Origin: Deltaproteobacteria bacterium
GTDB taxonomy: Bacteria > Myxococcota > Myxococcia > Myxococcales > 40CM-4-68-19
Direction: 5' to 3'
Assembly (NCBI GenBank): GCA_025358085.1
Contig: JANYKT010000148.1
Coordinates: forward strand, 1-53,401
DNA length: 53,401 bases
Of the stretch, positions 39,473-48,659 are shown one piece after another (position 1 is the first letter of the stretch; each line of letters opens with the position of its first letter). A program made the translations under genes and the position numbers. The notes under the pieces were generated by a model. That model was not told the DNA's origin and did no database searches. It saw only the letters and a program-made list of their open reading frames with translations.

Positions 39473-42400
39473 ATGGCCGACAAGCCGGAGCTTCCCGACG
39501 GTACGCTCGTGCGCAGCGACGTGCGGGTCGCGCGCGACGAGATCCCGACGCTGGTCCGCAACGCGCCGGCGCGCCAAACCGGCGCGGCAGGTGTGGCAGA
39601 TTTGGCAGGCGCGACAAGCGCGGCAGGCTCGGCCGGCTCCGCCGATTCCAATTCCAATTCCGAGAGCACGCTCGTCCGCTCGCTTGCGGGGACGGATGAG
39701 GGCCCGGTCACCCCCGAGACCCCGGGCCGGTATGTCATAAAGAGCGAAGTCGGCCGGGGCGGGCAGTCGCGCGTGCTGCTCGCGGTCGACCAGCACCTCG
39801 GGCGGGAGATCGCATTCAAGGAGCTATTAAAAGAAAACGAGCCGGGCGAGAGCGCTGACACAAAGGTCTCTCAGACCGCGGCCGCCGCGGCGCGTTTCCT
39901 GCGCGAGGCGCGCATCACTGGCCAGCTCGAGCACCCCAACATCGTGCCGGTCTATGAGCTCGGCCAGCAATCCGACGGCGCTTATTACTACACGCAGAAG
40001 CTGGTGCGCGGCGCGAGCTTCAAGACGGCGCTCGCGGGCGCGCGCACGCTGCCCGAGCGGCTCAAGCTATTGAGTCACTTTGCCGATATCTGCCATGCGG
40101 TCGCCTATGCCCACTCGCGCGGCGTGATTCACCGGGATTTGAAGCCCGAGAACGTGGTTCTGGGCGAATTCGGTGAAACGGTCGTGCTGGACTGGGGCCT
40201 CGCCAAGGCACGCGGGCAAAAAGATTTGAAAGCGCGGCAGGTCGCGCGCGAGGCACTTCTGCTGCGCAGCCCGGACGCCACGGTGGAAGGGCAGGCGCTT
40301 GGGACGCCGTCGTACATGAGCCCCGAGCAGGCGTTGGGCAAGCTGGACCAGATCGACGAGCGCAGCGACGTCTGGAGCTTGGGCGCCATCCTCTACGAGA
40401 TCCTCACCGGGGAGCCGCCCTTCCGCGGCGACACCGCGTATTCGGTGATCGGCAAGGTCATCAAGGATCCGGTGCGGCCGGTGCGCGCGCTCTTGCCGGG
40501 AGCGCCGCCCGAGCTCGCCGCCGTGGCCGAGCGTGCGCTCAGCCGCGATCCCTCGCTGCGCTATCCGAGCGCGAGCGAGCTGGCACAGGAAATCGAAGCC
40601 TTCCAGGCCGGCCGGAACGTGGCCGCCTACGCTTACAGCTCGCTCGATTTGTTCCGGCGCTTCGTGCAGAAAAATCGCGCCCTGTCGCTGGTGAGCGCGC
40701 TTGCCTTTTTATTGGTGCTGGCCGCGCTGGTAGCGATCGTGCGCGAATATCGCAATGCGCAGGGCTTCATGATCGAGCTGCGCGGGCAGATGAACGAGGC
40801 GCACGCGAACCTGGCGCAGGCGTTCCTCGAGAAAGCGCGCAGCGCCGAGCGCGAACTGCTCTGGCACCGCGCCGAGATCTTCTACGCTGCCGCGCGCGTA
40901 CAGCACGACGGGCCCGAGGCGCGCTGGGGGATCCTCGTCGAAGGCGAGGACGCGAGTGGCGTGATGCGCATCGGGGGGCCGGCCGGCGACCTGCGCACCG
41001 TGCGCTTTTCGCCGGGCGGCGAGACCTGCGCCACCGGCTCGGGAGACGGCACCGTCCGCATCTTCTCGCTCGACACCGGCCGCGAGCTGTGGCGATTCCA
41101 GGGACCGGCGCAGATGGAAGCGGTAGCGTGGTCCGACGACGCCGCCCTGCTCGCCTCGCGCGATGCGTTGGGCCGAGTGCGCGTCCACCAGGTCAAGACC
41201 GGCGCGCTGGTGGCGACCGTGGAGTGCGCGCAGGCACGCGGGTCGCTCGCGTTTTCAGGCGGGGCGCTCTACGCGAGTTGTTCCAGCGGCACCCTCCGGA
41301 TCTGGCCTCACCACGACGGCGCGCCGGATCTTTCCGGCGGCCCGATGGCCGATCGTCTGCCGCCCTCGCAACGACTCGCGACCTGCGGCGGAAAGGTGTG
41401 GCTCGCGCAGCCGGACTCGATCTCGTCACTCGACGGCGCCGTTTCGATTCCCCTGCCCGGAGGCCGGCACGAACTCGCTTGCGGCGGCGCGCGCATCGCG
41501 GCCTCACTCGAGGACCACTCCATCCGCGTCTGGAACGACCGCGGCGTGCTGCAGTCCACGCTGCGCGGCCACGACGACCTCGTCACCCACCTCGCGCTCT
41601 CGCCCGACGGCGCACGGTTGGCGTCCACCTCGGACGACCGCACCGTGCGGCTGTGGGACGCTTTGACAGGCATCCAGACTGCGATGCTGCAGCGCCCGGC
41701 GCGGACGCTCTGGGTAGACTTCGCGCGGAGCGGGCACAGCGTCGCGGTCGGCGAACAGCAGAGCGCGGTGCTGATCTGGGACACCACGCCTGGAGAGCAG
41801 GGCGTCAAGGGCGCGCTCCCCGAGTTCGCCTTTCTCCCTGACGGCGGCTTCCTGGCGGCCGGAGAAGCCGGCGCCATCGGCCTCTGGACTGCGGATGGAA
41901 CGCTCGCAGAGAAGCTGCAGGACGACGGACCCATCGCGGCCCTCGCGCTCGGCACCGGCGAGGTTGCGGCAGTCGTCCGCGGCGAAGTCCACGTCTGGGA
42001 CCTGGCGACGCAGCGTCTCTCGCGGCGCCTGGTCGCGAGCCAGCCAGTGCGCAAGATTATCTACGCCGGCCGAAGGCTCGTCGCGGACCTCGGCGGCCGC
42101 GTCGTCTTCCTCGAACCCGAGGCGCCGCTCGCCGTCCTTGACGGCCCAGTCGACCAGTGGAGTGTTGCGCAAGGAATGCTGGTGGCGATGGTCATGGGCC
42201 GCGTGGTCCGCATCGAGCTGCCCTCAGGCCGCAAACTCGAGGCGCTGGAGGTGCCGGCAACCGCCCTCGCGCTGCGGGGCGATAAACTCGCGGTCGGCAC
42301 CTACGGCCGGGTGCTGCTCCTTGGTGGCCGCACTCTGCAACCGCTGGGAGAGTTTTCGCTGCCGGGCGCGGTGCCGCTCTCGCTCGCCTTCTCCGCCGAC

Positions 42401-42718
42401 GGCGCGCTCCTCGGTGCGTCCGGCATGGACGCCGCAGTGCGCCTCTTCGAGACCGCGTCGCGCCGCGAGGTCGAAAGCTTGCCCGTCGCCGCGGCCCGCC
42501 TCGTCCGCGGCCTGACCTTCTCCCCCGACGGACGGCGCCTGCGCCTGGAGACAGCCGGCTCCACCTCGACGCTGGGCGGCGTGCGCTTCGTGCGGCTCAA
42601 CGATCCCGCCACCCTGCCCGACCCGCAGCGCGGCCTCGACGACGTCCTGCGCGATCACGGCGTCGCGCTCAACGGCACCGAAATCGTCGAAGTCCCGCCG
42701 CCAGTCCTCGCTCATTAA
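39473..42718 (+). CDS. Ser/Thr protein kinase with membrane helix and WD40 sensor domain
   Basis: A 1081-residue protein with a disordered Ala/Ser-rich leader (residues 30-80), a protein kinase domain (about 87-375) with Lys116 in AFKEL, catalytic HRDLKPEN (Asp222) and metal-binding DWG (240-242; W for F is seen in many bacterial kinases), one membrane helix at about 402-424, and then repeated beta-propeller blades of WD40 type (LRTVRFSPGGETCATGSGDGTVRIF, LTHLALSPDGARLASTSDDRTVRLWD). The kinase is cytoplasmic; the propeller would be periplasmic. The start has a strong AGGAGG site. It lies 9 bp after the HlyD adaptor gene, so it is probably cotranscribed with the efflux system. Confidence 0.92.
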   Translation: MADKPELPDGTLVRSDVRVARDEIPTLVRNAPARQTGAAGVADLAGATSAAGSAGSADSNSNSESTLVRSLAGTDEGPVTPETPGRYVIKSEVGRGGQSRVLLAVDQHLGREIAFKELLKENEPGESADTKVSQTAAAAARFLREARITGQLEHPNIVPVYELGQQSDGAYYYTQKLVRGASFKTALAGARTLPERLKLLSHFADICHAVAYAHSRGVIHRDLKPENVVLGEFGETVVLDWGLAKARGQKDLKARQVAREALLLRSPDATVEGQALGTPSYMSPEQALGKLDQIDERSDVWSLGAILYEILTGEPPFRGDTAYSVIGKVIKDPVRPVRALLPGAPPELAAVAERALSRDPSLRYPSASELAQEIEAFQAGRNVAAYAYSSLDLFRRFVQKNRALSLVSALAFLLVLAALVAIVREYRNAQGFMIELRGQMNEAHANLAQAFLEKARSAERELLWHRAEIFYAAARVQHDGPEARWGILVEGEDASGVMRIGGPAGDLRTVRFSPGGETCATGSGDGTVRIFSLDTGRELWRFQGPAQMEAVAWSDDAALLASRDALGRVRVHQVKTGALVATVECAQARGSLAFSGGALYASCSSGTLRIWPHHDGAPDLSGGPMADRLPPSQRLATCGGKVWLAQPDSISSLDGAVSIPLPGGRHELACGGARIAASLEDHSIRVWNDRGVLQSTLRGHDDLVTHLALSPDGARLASTSDDRTVRLWDALTGIQTAMLQRPARTLWVDFARSGHSVAVGEQQSAVLIWDTTPGEQGVKGALPEFAFLPDGGFLAAGEAGAIGLWTADGTLAEKLQDDGPIAALALGTGEVAAVVRGEVHVWDLATQRLSRRLVASQPVRKIIYAGRRLVADLGGRVVFLEPEAPLAVLDGPVDQWSVAQGMLVAMVMGRVVRIELPSGRKLEALEVPATALALRGDKLAVGTYGRVLLLGGRTLQPLGEFSLPGAVPLSLAFSADGALLGASGMDAAVRLFETASRREVESLPVAAARLVRGLTFSPDGRRLRLETAGSTSTLGGVRFVRLNDPATLPDPQRGLDDVLRDHGVALNGTEIVEVPPPVLAH

Positions 42719-42721
42719 TGT

Positions 42722-42789
42722 GGGGACACCATACTGATTTCGACCCGCGGCGAGCGAACGAGCTGGCAGGAAATGCGTATGGTGTCCCC
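42722..42789. repeat. GGGGACACCA-family palindrome, copy 3 (long interior)
   Basis: Arms GGGGACACCATAC (42722-42734) and the complement GTATGGTGTCCCC (42777-42789) are perfect over 13 bp. The next bases extend the pairing imperfectly (ATTTC against GAAAT), and a unique 20-25 bp lies in the middle. It follows the kinase stop codon by 3 bp and is in a convergent intergenic gap, 3 bp before the leftward SUKH gene ends. Confidence 0.8.
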
Positions 42790-42792
42790 GGA

Positions 42793-43185
42793 TTATCTGC
42801 CGGCGGCGAGTTGCTGGAGGAGTTCGAGCAGGGAGTCGCCCATGCCTTCGAACTCGTGCGCGCCCGCGGCCAGCAGCGAGATGCGGCCATACTTCCCGCT
42901 TTTTAATCGCGGCAGATAGCCATAACCTTCCGCGCCGCCGTCGGTGCCGAAGAGCAGCAGTCCCGGCACCGCGAGCGACACCTCCTGTCCCTGCGCTTCG
43001 CTGGCGATCTCGGTCGAGCTCCAGAGCGTCAGTGGCCGCGAGCGCGGGCCTACCGTGCCTTTGCCGCCGTCGCGCTCGGCCAGCAGCTCGGCCAGATCTT
43101 TTGGCAGTCCCGCCAGCGCTTCAGCGCCGGCACCTTCAGTCGAAAGCTGCACGTCTTTCAGCAAGTGAAGCAAAAGGTCATTCAT
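42793..43185 (-). CDS. SMI1/KNR4 (SUKH) domain protein
   Basis: A 130-residue cytosolic protein with the SUKH/SMI1 pattern: LPKDLAELLAERDGGKG, WSSTEIASEAQGQEV and GLLLFGTDGGAEGYGYLPR, where the conserved Gly-Asp/Gly-Gly loop is visible. SUKH proteins are often immunity proteins of toxin systems, but a stand-alone copy may have another role. ATG overlaps the proC stop by 4 bp, suggesting coupling. No toxin gene is adjacent. Confidence 0.75.
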   Translation of the reverse strand: MNDLLLHLLKDVQLSTEGAGAEALAGLPKDLAELLAERDGGKGTVGPRSRPLTLWSSTEIASEAQGQEVSLAVPGLLLFGTDGGAEGYGYLPRLKSGKYGRISLLAAGAHEFEGMGDSLLELLQQLAAGR

Positions 43186-44003
43186 GGTTTACGCAAAAAC
43201 TCCTCTCCCAACTCGCGCGACCGTCGCGTGGCCGTCTCCACTGCATTCATCAGCACGTTGCGCAGTCCACCGGCTTCCAGCGTATGCAGGCCCGCGATGG
43301 CGGTTCCGCCCGGGCTGGTGACGCCGTCTTTGAGCATTCCCGGGTGCAGCCCGCTTTCAATCAGCAGCTTCGCGCTGCCGAGCACCGTCTGCGCCGCAAG
43401 CTGCATGGAAGCCCGGCGGGACAGACCCACCTTCACGCCGGCGTCCGCGAGCGCTTCGATAATCAGGAAGATATAGGCGGGCCCGCTGCCGGAAAGTCCC
43501 GTCACTGCGTCGAGCTGGTTCTCCTCGAGAACGACGGTGAGCCCGACTGAATCAAAGATGGTCTTCGCGGTGACGAGATCCGTTTCGGTCGCGTGCTCGC
43601 CCAACGTGATTGCGGTCGCGCCCGCTCCTATGGTGGCCGGAGTGTTGGGCATGGCGCGGACGATGCGCATGGGAGGGTGCAGCCGGCGCTCGATGGCCGC
43701 GATGGGCACCCCCGCCGCGACGCTGACGATCAGCTGGTCGCTCGAGACGTCCGGCGCGATGCCGCGCAGCACCTGATCGAGAATCTGCGGCTTGACCGCG
43801 AGGACCAGCACGTCGCTGTGGCGCGCGACTTCCGCGTTGCTGCCGCCCAGGACGCCGTAGGTCTTCTTCAGCTCCTCGACACGCTCGGCTCGTCGCGCGC
43901 TGACGCAGATCTGCGACGGCTGTGCGGCCTTGCTGCCGATGAGGCCTTTGACCAGCGCCTCGCCCATGTTCCCGACGCCGATGAAGCCGAGCCGCTTGTC
44001 CAT
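43182..44003 (-). CDS. proC: Pyrroline-5-carboxylate reductase
   Basis: A 273-residue enzyme reducing pyrroline-5-carboxylate to proline with NAD(P)H, the last step of proline synthesis, acting in the cytosol. The Rossmann start is RLGFIGVGNMGEALVKGL; the family signature near the C-terminus is TSPGGTAIAGLHTLE with SGSGPAYIFLIIEALADAGVKVGL before it. ATG at 44003 gives MDKRLGF; the GTG/ATG three codons earlier is less likely. It is followed by the SUKH gene with 4-bp overlap. Confidence 0.95.
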   Translation of the reverse strand: MDKRLGFIGVGNMGEALVKGLIGSKAAQPSQICVSARRAERVEELKKTYGVLGGSNAEVARHSDVLVLAVKPQILDQVLRGIAPDVSSDQLIVSVAAGVPIAAIERRLHPPMRIVRAMPNTPATIGAGATAITLGEHATETDLVTAKTIFDSVGLTVVLEENQLDAVTGLSGSGPAYIFLIIEALADAGVKVGLSRRASMQLAAQTVLGSAKLLIESGLHPGMLKDGVTSPGGTAIAGLHTLEAGGLRNVLMNAVETATRRSRELGEEFLRKP

Positions 44004-44051
44004 GCCGCGCACTCTAGCGCGCCGCGAAAGCTTACGGCGTGTGCCTTGAGT

Positions 44052-44258
44052 TCAGGCAGCGCGCGATTTCCACAGCGCGGCGTCGATGACGGACCATAAG
44101 TGAATGACCCAGCCCAGCAGGAAGAACCAAAGTACGCCGGCGAGGACGAAGTGCGCCACGGCCATCAAGACCCGTCCCTGGATCAATTGGCCGAGGCCTG
44201 GAATGAAGAAGCTCGCGAGTGCGGCAATGACATTACCGGTCGAGCCTTGCCCCGCCAT
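44052..44258 (-). CDS. Small TM2/DUF5683-like membrane protein
   Basis: A 68-residue protein with two hydrophobic helices (AALASFFIPGLGQLIQGRVL and AVAHFVLAGVLWFFLLGWVIHLWSVIDA). The G-L-G-Q-hydrophobic-G pattern is that of the TM2/YhaH-like families of unknown function. The ATG at 44258 is one base past the stop of the SPFH gene, so it is cotranscribed with the NfeD and SPFH pair. The earlier start to 44306 would overlap that gene and is rejected. Confidence 0.65.
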   Translation of the reverse strand: MAGQGSTGNVIAALASFFIPGLGQLIQGRVLMAVAHFVLAGVLWFFLLGWVIHLWSVIDAALWKSRAA

Positions 44259-44259
44259 A

Positions 44260-45258
44260 TCAAGTCGCCTTTCGCGGCAACGCCTTGGCCAGGTCGGCAG
44301 GTGCATTCGGCCGGATGGCTTCGGCGAGCGTACTGACCGCGCCCAACAGAGCGCTCGATTCGTAAGGCAGGAAGACCTTGCTGGTCCCCGGACTCCCGGC
44401 GATCTCCTTCAATGCGTCGATATATTTCAAGGCAAGTATTTCCGGCGTCACGCCCGCATCGTGGATGGCCTTGAACTGCGCCTGCAGCGCCGCCGCGGTG
44501 CCGTTGGCGCGAAGGATCTCCGACTGCCGGTCGCCTTCCGCACGAGCGATCTGCGCGTCGCGATCTCCTTCAGCCGCGAGTATCTTGGCGGCTTTTTCGC
44601 CCTCGGCGCGCAGGATCGCTCCCTGCTTCTGACCCTCGGCGGTGGTCACCTGCGCACGCCGCTCGCGCTCGGCCTGCATCTGCAGCGCCATCGAGTCCAT
44701 GATGGCCTTCGGCGGATCGATCTCGCGGATCTCCACCCGGGTTACTTTCACGCCCCACTTCTCGGACGCTTCGTCGAGCACTTCACGCAAGCGCAGGTTG
44801 ACGTGGTCGCGGCTGGTCAATGATTCATCCAGCGTCAGGCCGCCCATGAGATTGCGCAGATTCGTGCGGGTCAATTGATCGATGGCAAAGCCGACGTCCT
44901 GGATCTCGTACTTGGCCTTCACCGCGTCAATCACCTGGTAATAGATGACCGAGCCCACACCCATGCCGACGTTGTCGCGGGTGATTACCTGCTCGCTGTC
45001 CAGACCCAGCACCAGCTCGCGCAGGTCGACGAAGGTCGACAGCGTCAGGTTGCCCTGCTTGCGCATCAAGATGGGACTCGGCTTGTCGATGAAGGGAATG
45101 CAGAGGTTGAGTCCGCTCTGCAGCGTGCGGTTGTAGCGGCCCATCCGTTCAATGATCATGACGTGCGCCTGCGGCACGGTGCGAAATCCCGCGCGCAGGA
45201 ACATGAGGACCGCGATGGCGGCAATCACCGCAAAGATCAACTCTCCACTCATAGCCAT
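44260..45258 (-). CDS. SPFH/band 7 protein (paraslipin/stomatin-like)
   Basis: A 332-residue membrane-associated protein with one N-terminal hydrophobic helix (LIFAVIAAIAVLMFL), then a band-7 domain (TVPQAHVMIIERMGRYNRTLQSGLNLCIPFIDKP) and a coiled C-terminus with AEGDRDAQIARAEGDRQSEILRA, ending in SALLGAVSTLAEAIR. Such proteins oligomerise in microdomains and scaffold membrane proteases. A GGAG site precedes the ATG. The partner nfeD is the gene just upstream, 9 bp away, a combination known in many bacteria. Confidence 0.93.
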   Translation of the reverse strand: MAMSGELIFAVIAAIAVLMFLRAGFRTVPQAHVMIIERMGRYNRTLQSGLNLCIPFIDKPSPILMRKQGNLTLSTFVDLRELVLGLDSEQVITRDNVGMGVGSVIYYQVIDAVKAKYEIQDVGFAIDQLTRTNLRNLMGGLTLDESLTSRDHVNLRLREVLDEASEKWGVKVTRVEIREIDPPKAIMDSMALQMQAERERRAQVTTAEGQKQGAILRAEGEKAAKILAAEGDRDAQIARAEGDRQSEILRANGTAAALQAQFKAIHDAGVTPEILALKYIDALKEIAGSPGTSKVFLPYESSALLGAVSTLAEAIRPNAPADLAKALPRKAT

Positions 45259-45267
45259 TTCTCCGGT

Positions 45268-45693
45268 TCAGTCTTCATAAGGGACGATCGTCAGCCGCAG
45301 TCCGTCGCGCGCGACCACCTGGCCTTCGGTGCCGGGCAGGAGCGAGCCGCGGAGTGCGCGCGCTTTCCAGTGTTCGCCGGTCAGCAGCACGACCCCGTCA
45401 CCCGTGTCCGAGACCTCCTGCAGCACCTTGACGCGCTTGCCCACGATGGCCTCGACGTTGCCGAGATGGCGGCCGCGACGGTGCTTCAGCAACAGCGGCC
45501 GGGCGAGCAGGAATTCGGCGATGGCGGCGAGCGCGATGGCGAGAACCTGGCCCGCGGGCCCCGCGCCCAGCGCGGCCGCCGCTGCGCCAGCCAGGCACGC
45601 GATCCCCAGCGGCAGCAACACCAGCGCGCCGTGGAACAGCTCGCTCGCGGCCAGCAGCAGCGCGGCTGCAGTCCAGAGCTCCCAGGCCGTCAT
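45268..45693 (-). CDS. NfeD-family membrane protein
   Basis: A 141-residue short NfeD protein with two or three N-terminal membrane helices (LWTAAALLLAASELF, LLPLGIACLAGAAAAALG, VLAIALAAIAEFLLARPLLL) and a C-terminal OB-fold (VEAIVGKRVKVLQEVSDTGDGVVLLTGEHWKARA). NfeD partners SPFH proteins in membrane microdomains. The ATG at 45693 overlaps the stop of the small gene at 45690-45878 by 4 bp (ATGA), which is why it is chosen over the one at 45705. The protease domain of long NfeD proteins is absent. Confidence 0.85.
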   Translation of the reverse strand: MTAWELWTAAALLLAASELFHGALVLLPLGIACLAGAAAAALGAGPAGQVLAIALAAIAEFLLARPLLLKHRRGRHLGNVEAIVGKRVKVLQEVSDTGDGVVLLTGEHWKARALRGSLLPGTEGQVVARDGLRLTIVPYED

Positions 45694-45849
45694 TCGCCCA
45701 CGCATCCCACGCGCGAGGCGACCTGTCCATGCAGGGTAACCATGCCATTGGAACCGAAGGACCGGCCGTCCTTGCCGGCGCGAAAGACGGCTACGATGGC
45801 GTCGAAGCCGCGCGGGCTCGCAAGCTCGTCCACCAGCGCTTCAAAACGG

Positions 45850-45878
<29 letters not shown>
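45690..45878 (-). CDS. Truncated TfoX-like (FGSN-motif) small protein
   Basis: A 62-residue frame from a TTG at 45878, overlapping the end of the FAD gene by 29 bp. Residues of about 10-48 (DDRFEALVDELASPRG...FGSNGMVTLHG) resemble the first half of small TfoX-N-like proteins, which continue with a KIFAML strand; here the sequence diverges (QVASRVGCVGE) and stops at nfeD, probably losing the second half. Stop and nfeD start overlap by ATGA, so it may still be translated. It could be a decaying fragment; assigned weakly. Confidence 0.35.
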
Positions 45879-47333
<1,455 letters not shown>

Positions 47334-47337
<4 letters not shown>

Positions 47338-48650
47338 GAGCGCGCCACCGCGCCCGCCCCCGCGCTTGCCGCCGCCCCCGCCGCCGCGCCGGATTGGATC
47401 GCGCCTGCGCCGCCCTGCCCGCAGACCCGGCCGGCTGCGAAGATCCACGGGACGGTGGTGCGGCCGTCCGCATCGACCTGCAGAGGGAAGCCATTCAATT
47501 CGGGGACGAAGGCCGCCTTCGCGCCGTTCGCGGTCGCGAGCTCGTGCGAAGGCGAAGGCGACCACGCCAGGGCGATGGCGTCGCAGCGGATGCGCGGGCC
47601 CTCGGAGACCTCGAGTGCGCGCACCGGATTGCCGAGTGCGCGCAGCGGCTGGGCGTTCCGCAGCGGCAATTCGTCCGCGGCTGGACGCTCGGCGCCGGTC
47701 GATACCACTTGCGAAAGCGCATATCCGGCGGCCCGCAGCGCGCGCGCGCAATCGATCAATTCCTTGCCGGCGCCCACCACCGCGAGAGAAGCGCCCACGC
47801 GCAGGTTGCACTCATTATAAAGCTTCAGTAGCCCGCGCGCGGCGTGGACGCCCGGCCGATCGACGCCGGCAAATGGCAGCGGCTGCGGCGCGCCACCGGT
47901 CGCGACGATGACGCGGCCGGCATTGATGAGGATCAGCCGGCCGCCCTCCCGGACCGCCAGCAGTCCGCCTGCTGTTTCATTTGCATATAAGCCAATCGCT
48001 TCGGCATTCAATAACAATTCGGAAACGCCCGTTATTTCCCGCGCGACCCAGGCCGCATCGGGGCCGGCGGGATCGACGCCGAGCAGCGCCGCACCGCCCA
48101 CGCGCGCGTCACGCTCAATCAATAATACTCCCTTCCCCGCAGCCCTGGCAGCAGCGATTCCCGCTGGCCCCGCGCCCACCACCGCCACGCTGACTTTGCG
48201 CAGCTCCCCCCGCATGGTTGGCGACTCGCGCGACGGCAGGTGGCCCAGGCCCGCCAGCCGGCGCGCCACCTCGAGCGTGACCTTGCCGAGCAGCCGCGAG
48301 CCAATCATCAAATGGTGGTGGTCGAGGCCGGACGAGAAGACGAAGTCGCTCGCGCGCATCAAGTCGTTGTCCGCCGAACCGAGCGGCGCATTCTGCCGCT
48401 CGCACACCATTCCCTCCTGGACGGGCACGCGGCAGGCCGGCAAGGAAGGCACGCCATCGACGCGCAGCAGGCATTGCCCGCAGCTCCCGCTGAAACAGAA
48501 CGGTCCGCGCGGCCGGTGATACTTGATGGAGCGTGTGAAAGTAGTAATGCCATTGCGCAGCAGCGCGGCCGCGAGCGTGTCACCGGGCCGTGCGTCGAGC
48601 GCGTCGCCGTCGAGCGAGAACCGGACCGAACTCAAGCGCTTCTCCTGCAA
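47334..48650 (-). CDS. FAD/[2Fe-2S] oxidoreductase alpha subunit (SoxA/HcnAB/OoxA-like)
   Basis: A 438-residue protein. Residues 1-85 are a ferredoxin-like domain with four cysteines (Cys52, Cys57, Cys60, Cys73 in GPFCFSGSCGQC and LPACRV), as in the HcnA-type small subunit and the SoxA N-terminus. From residue about 150 there is a pyridine-nucleotide-disulfide-type FAD domain (VAVVGAGPAGIAAARAA, RVIVATGG, AGRVCGQGGAG). It likely carries electrons from the beta-subunit flavin to the respiratory chain. Between the aldehyde dehydrogenase (9 bp upstream) and the beta gene (4-bp overlap), it forms one operon. Confidence 0.85.
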
Positions 48651-48659
48651 GCGCTTTTC

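Noticed and set aside
39590-39670. GGCAG-like low-complexity run in the kinase gene as a tandem repeat of interest
   Set aside because: It only encodes the Ala/Ser-rich disordered leader and has no regular unit length.
42793-43185. SUKH protein as part of a toxin-immunity system
   Set aside because: No toxin or secretion gene is nearby; its neighbour is proC, so the system is not supported.
45694-45705. nfeD start at the upstream ATG (45705)
   Set aside because: The ATG at 45693 overlaps the preceding stop codon (ATGA) and gives the expected membrane-helix start; the first is not excluded but less likely.
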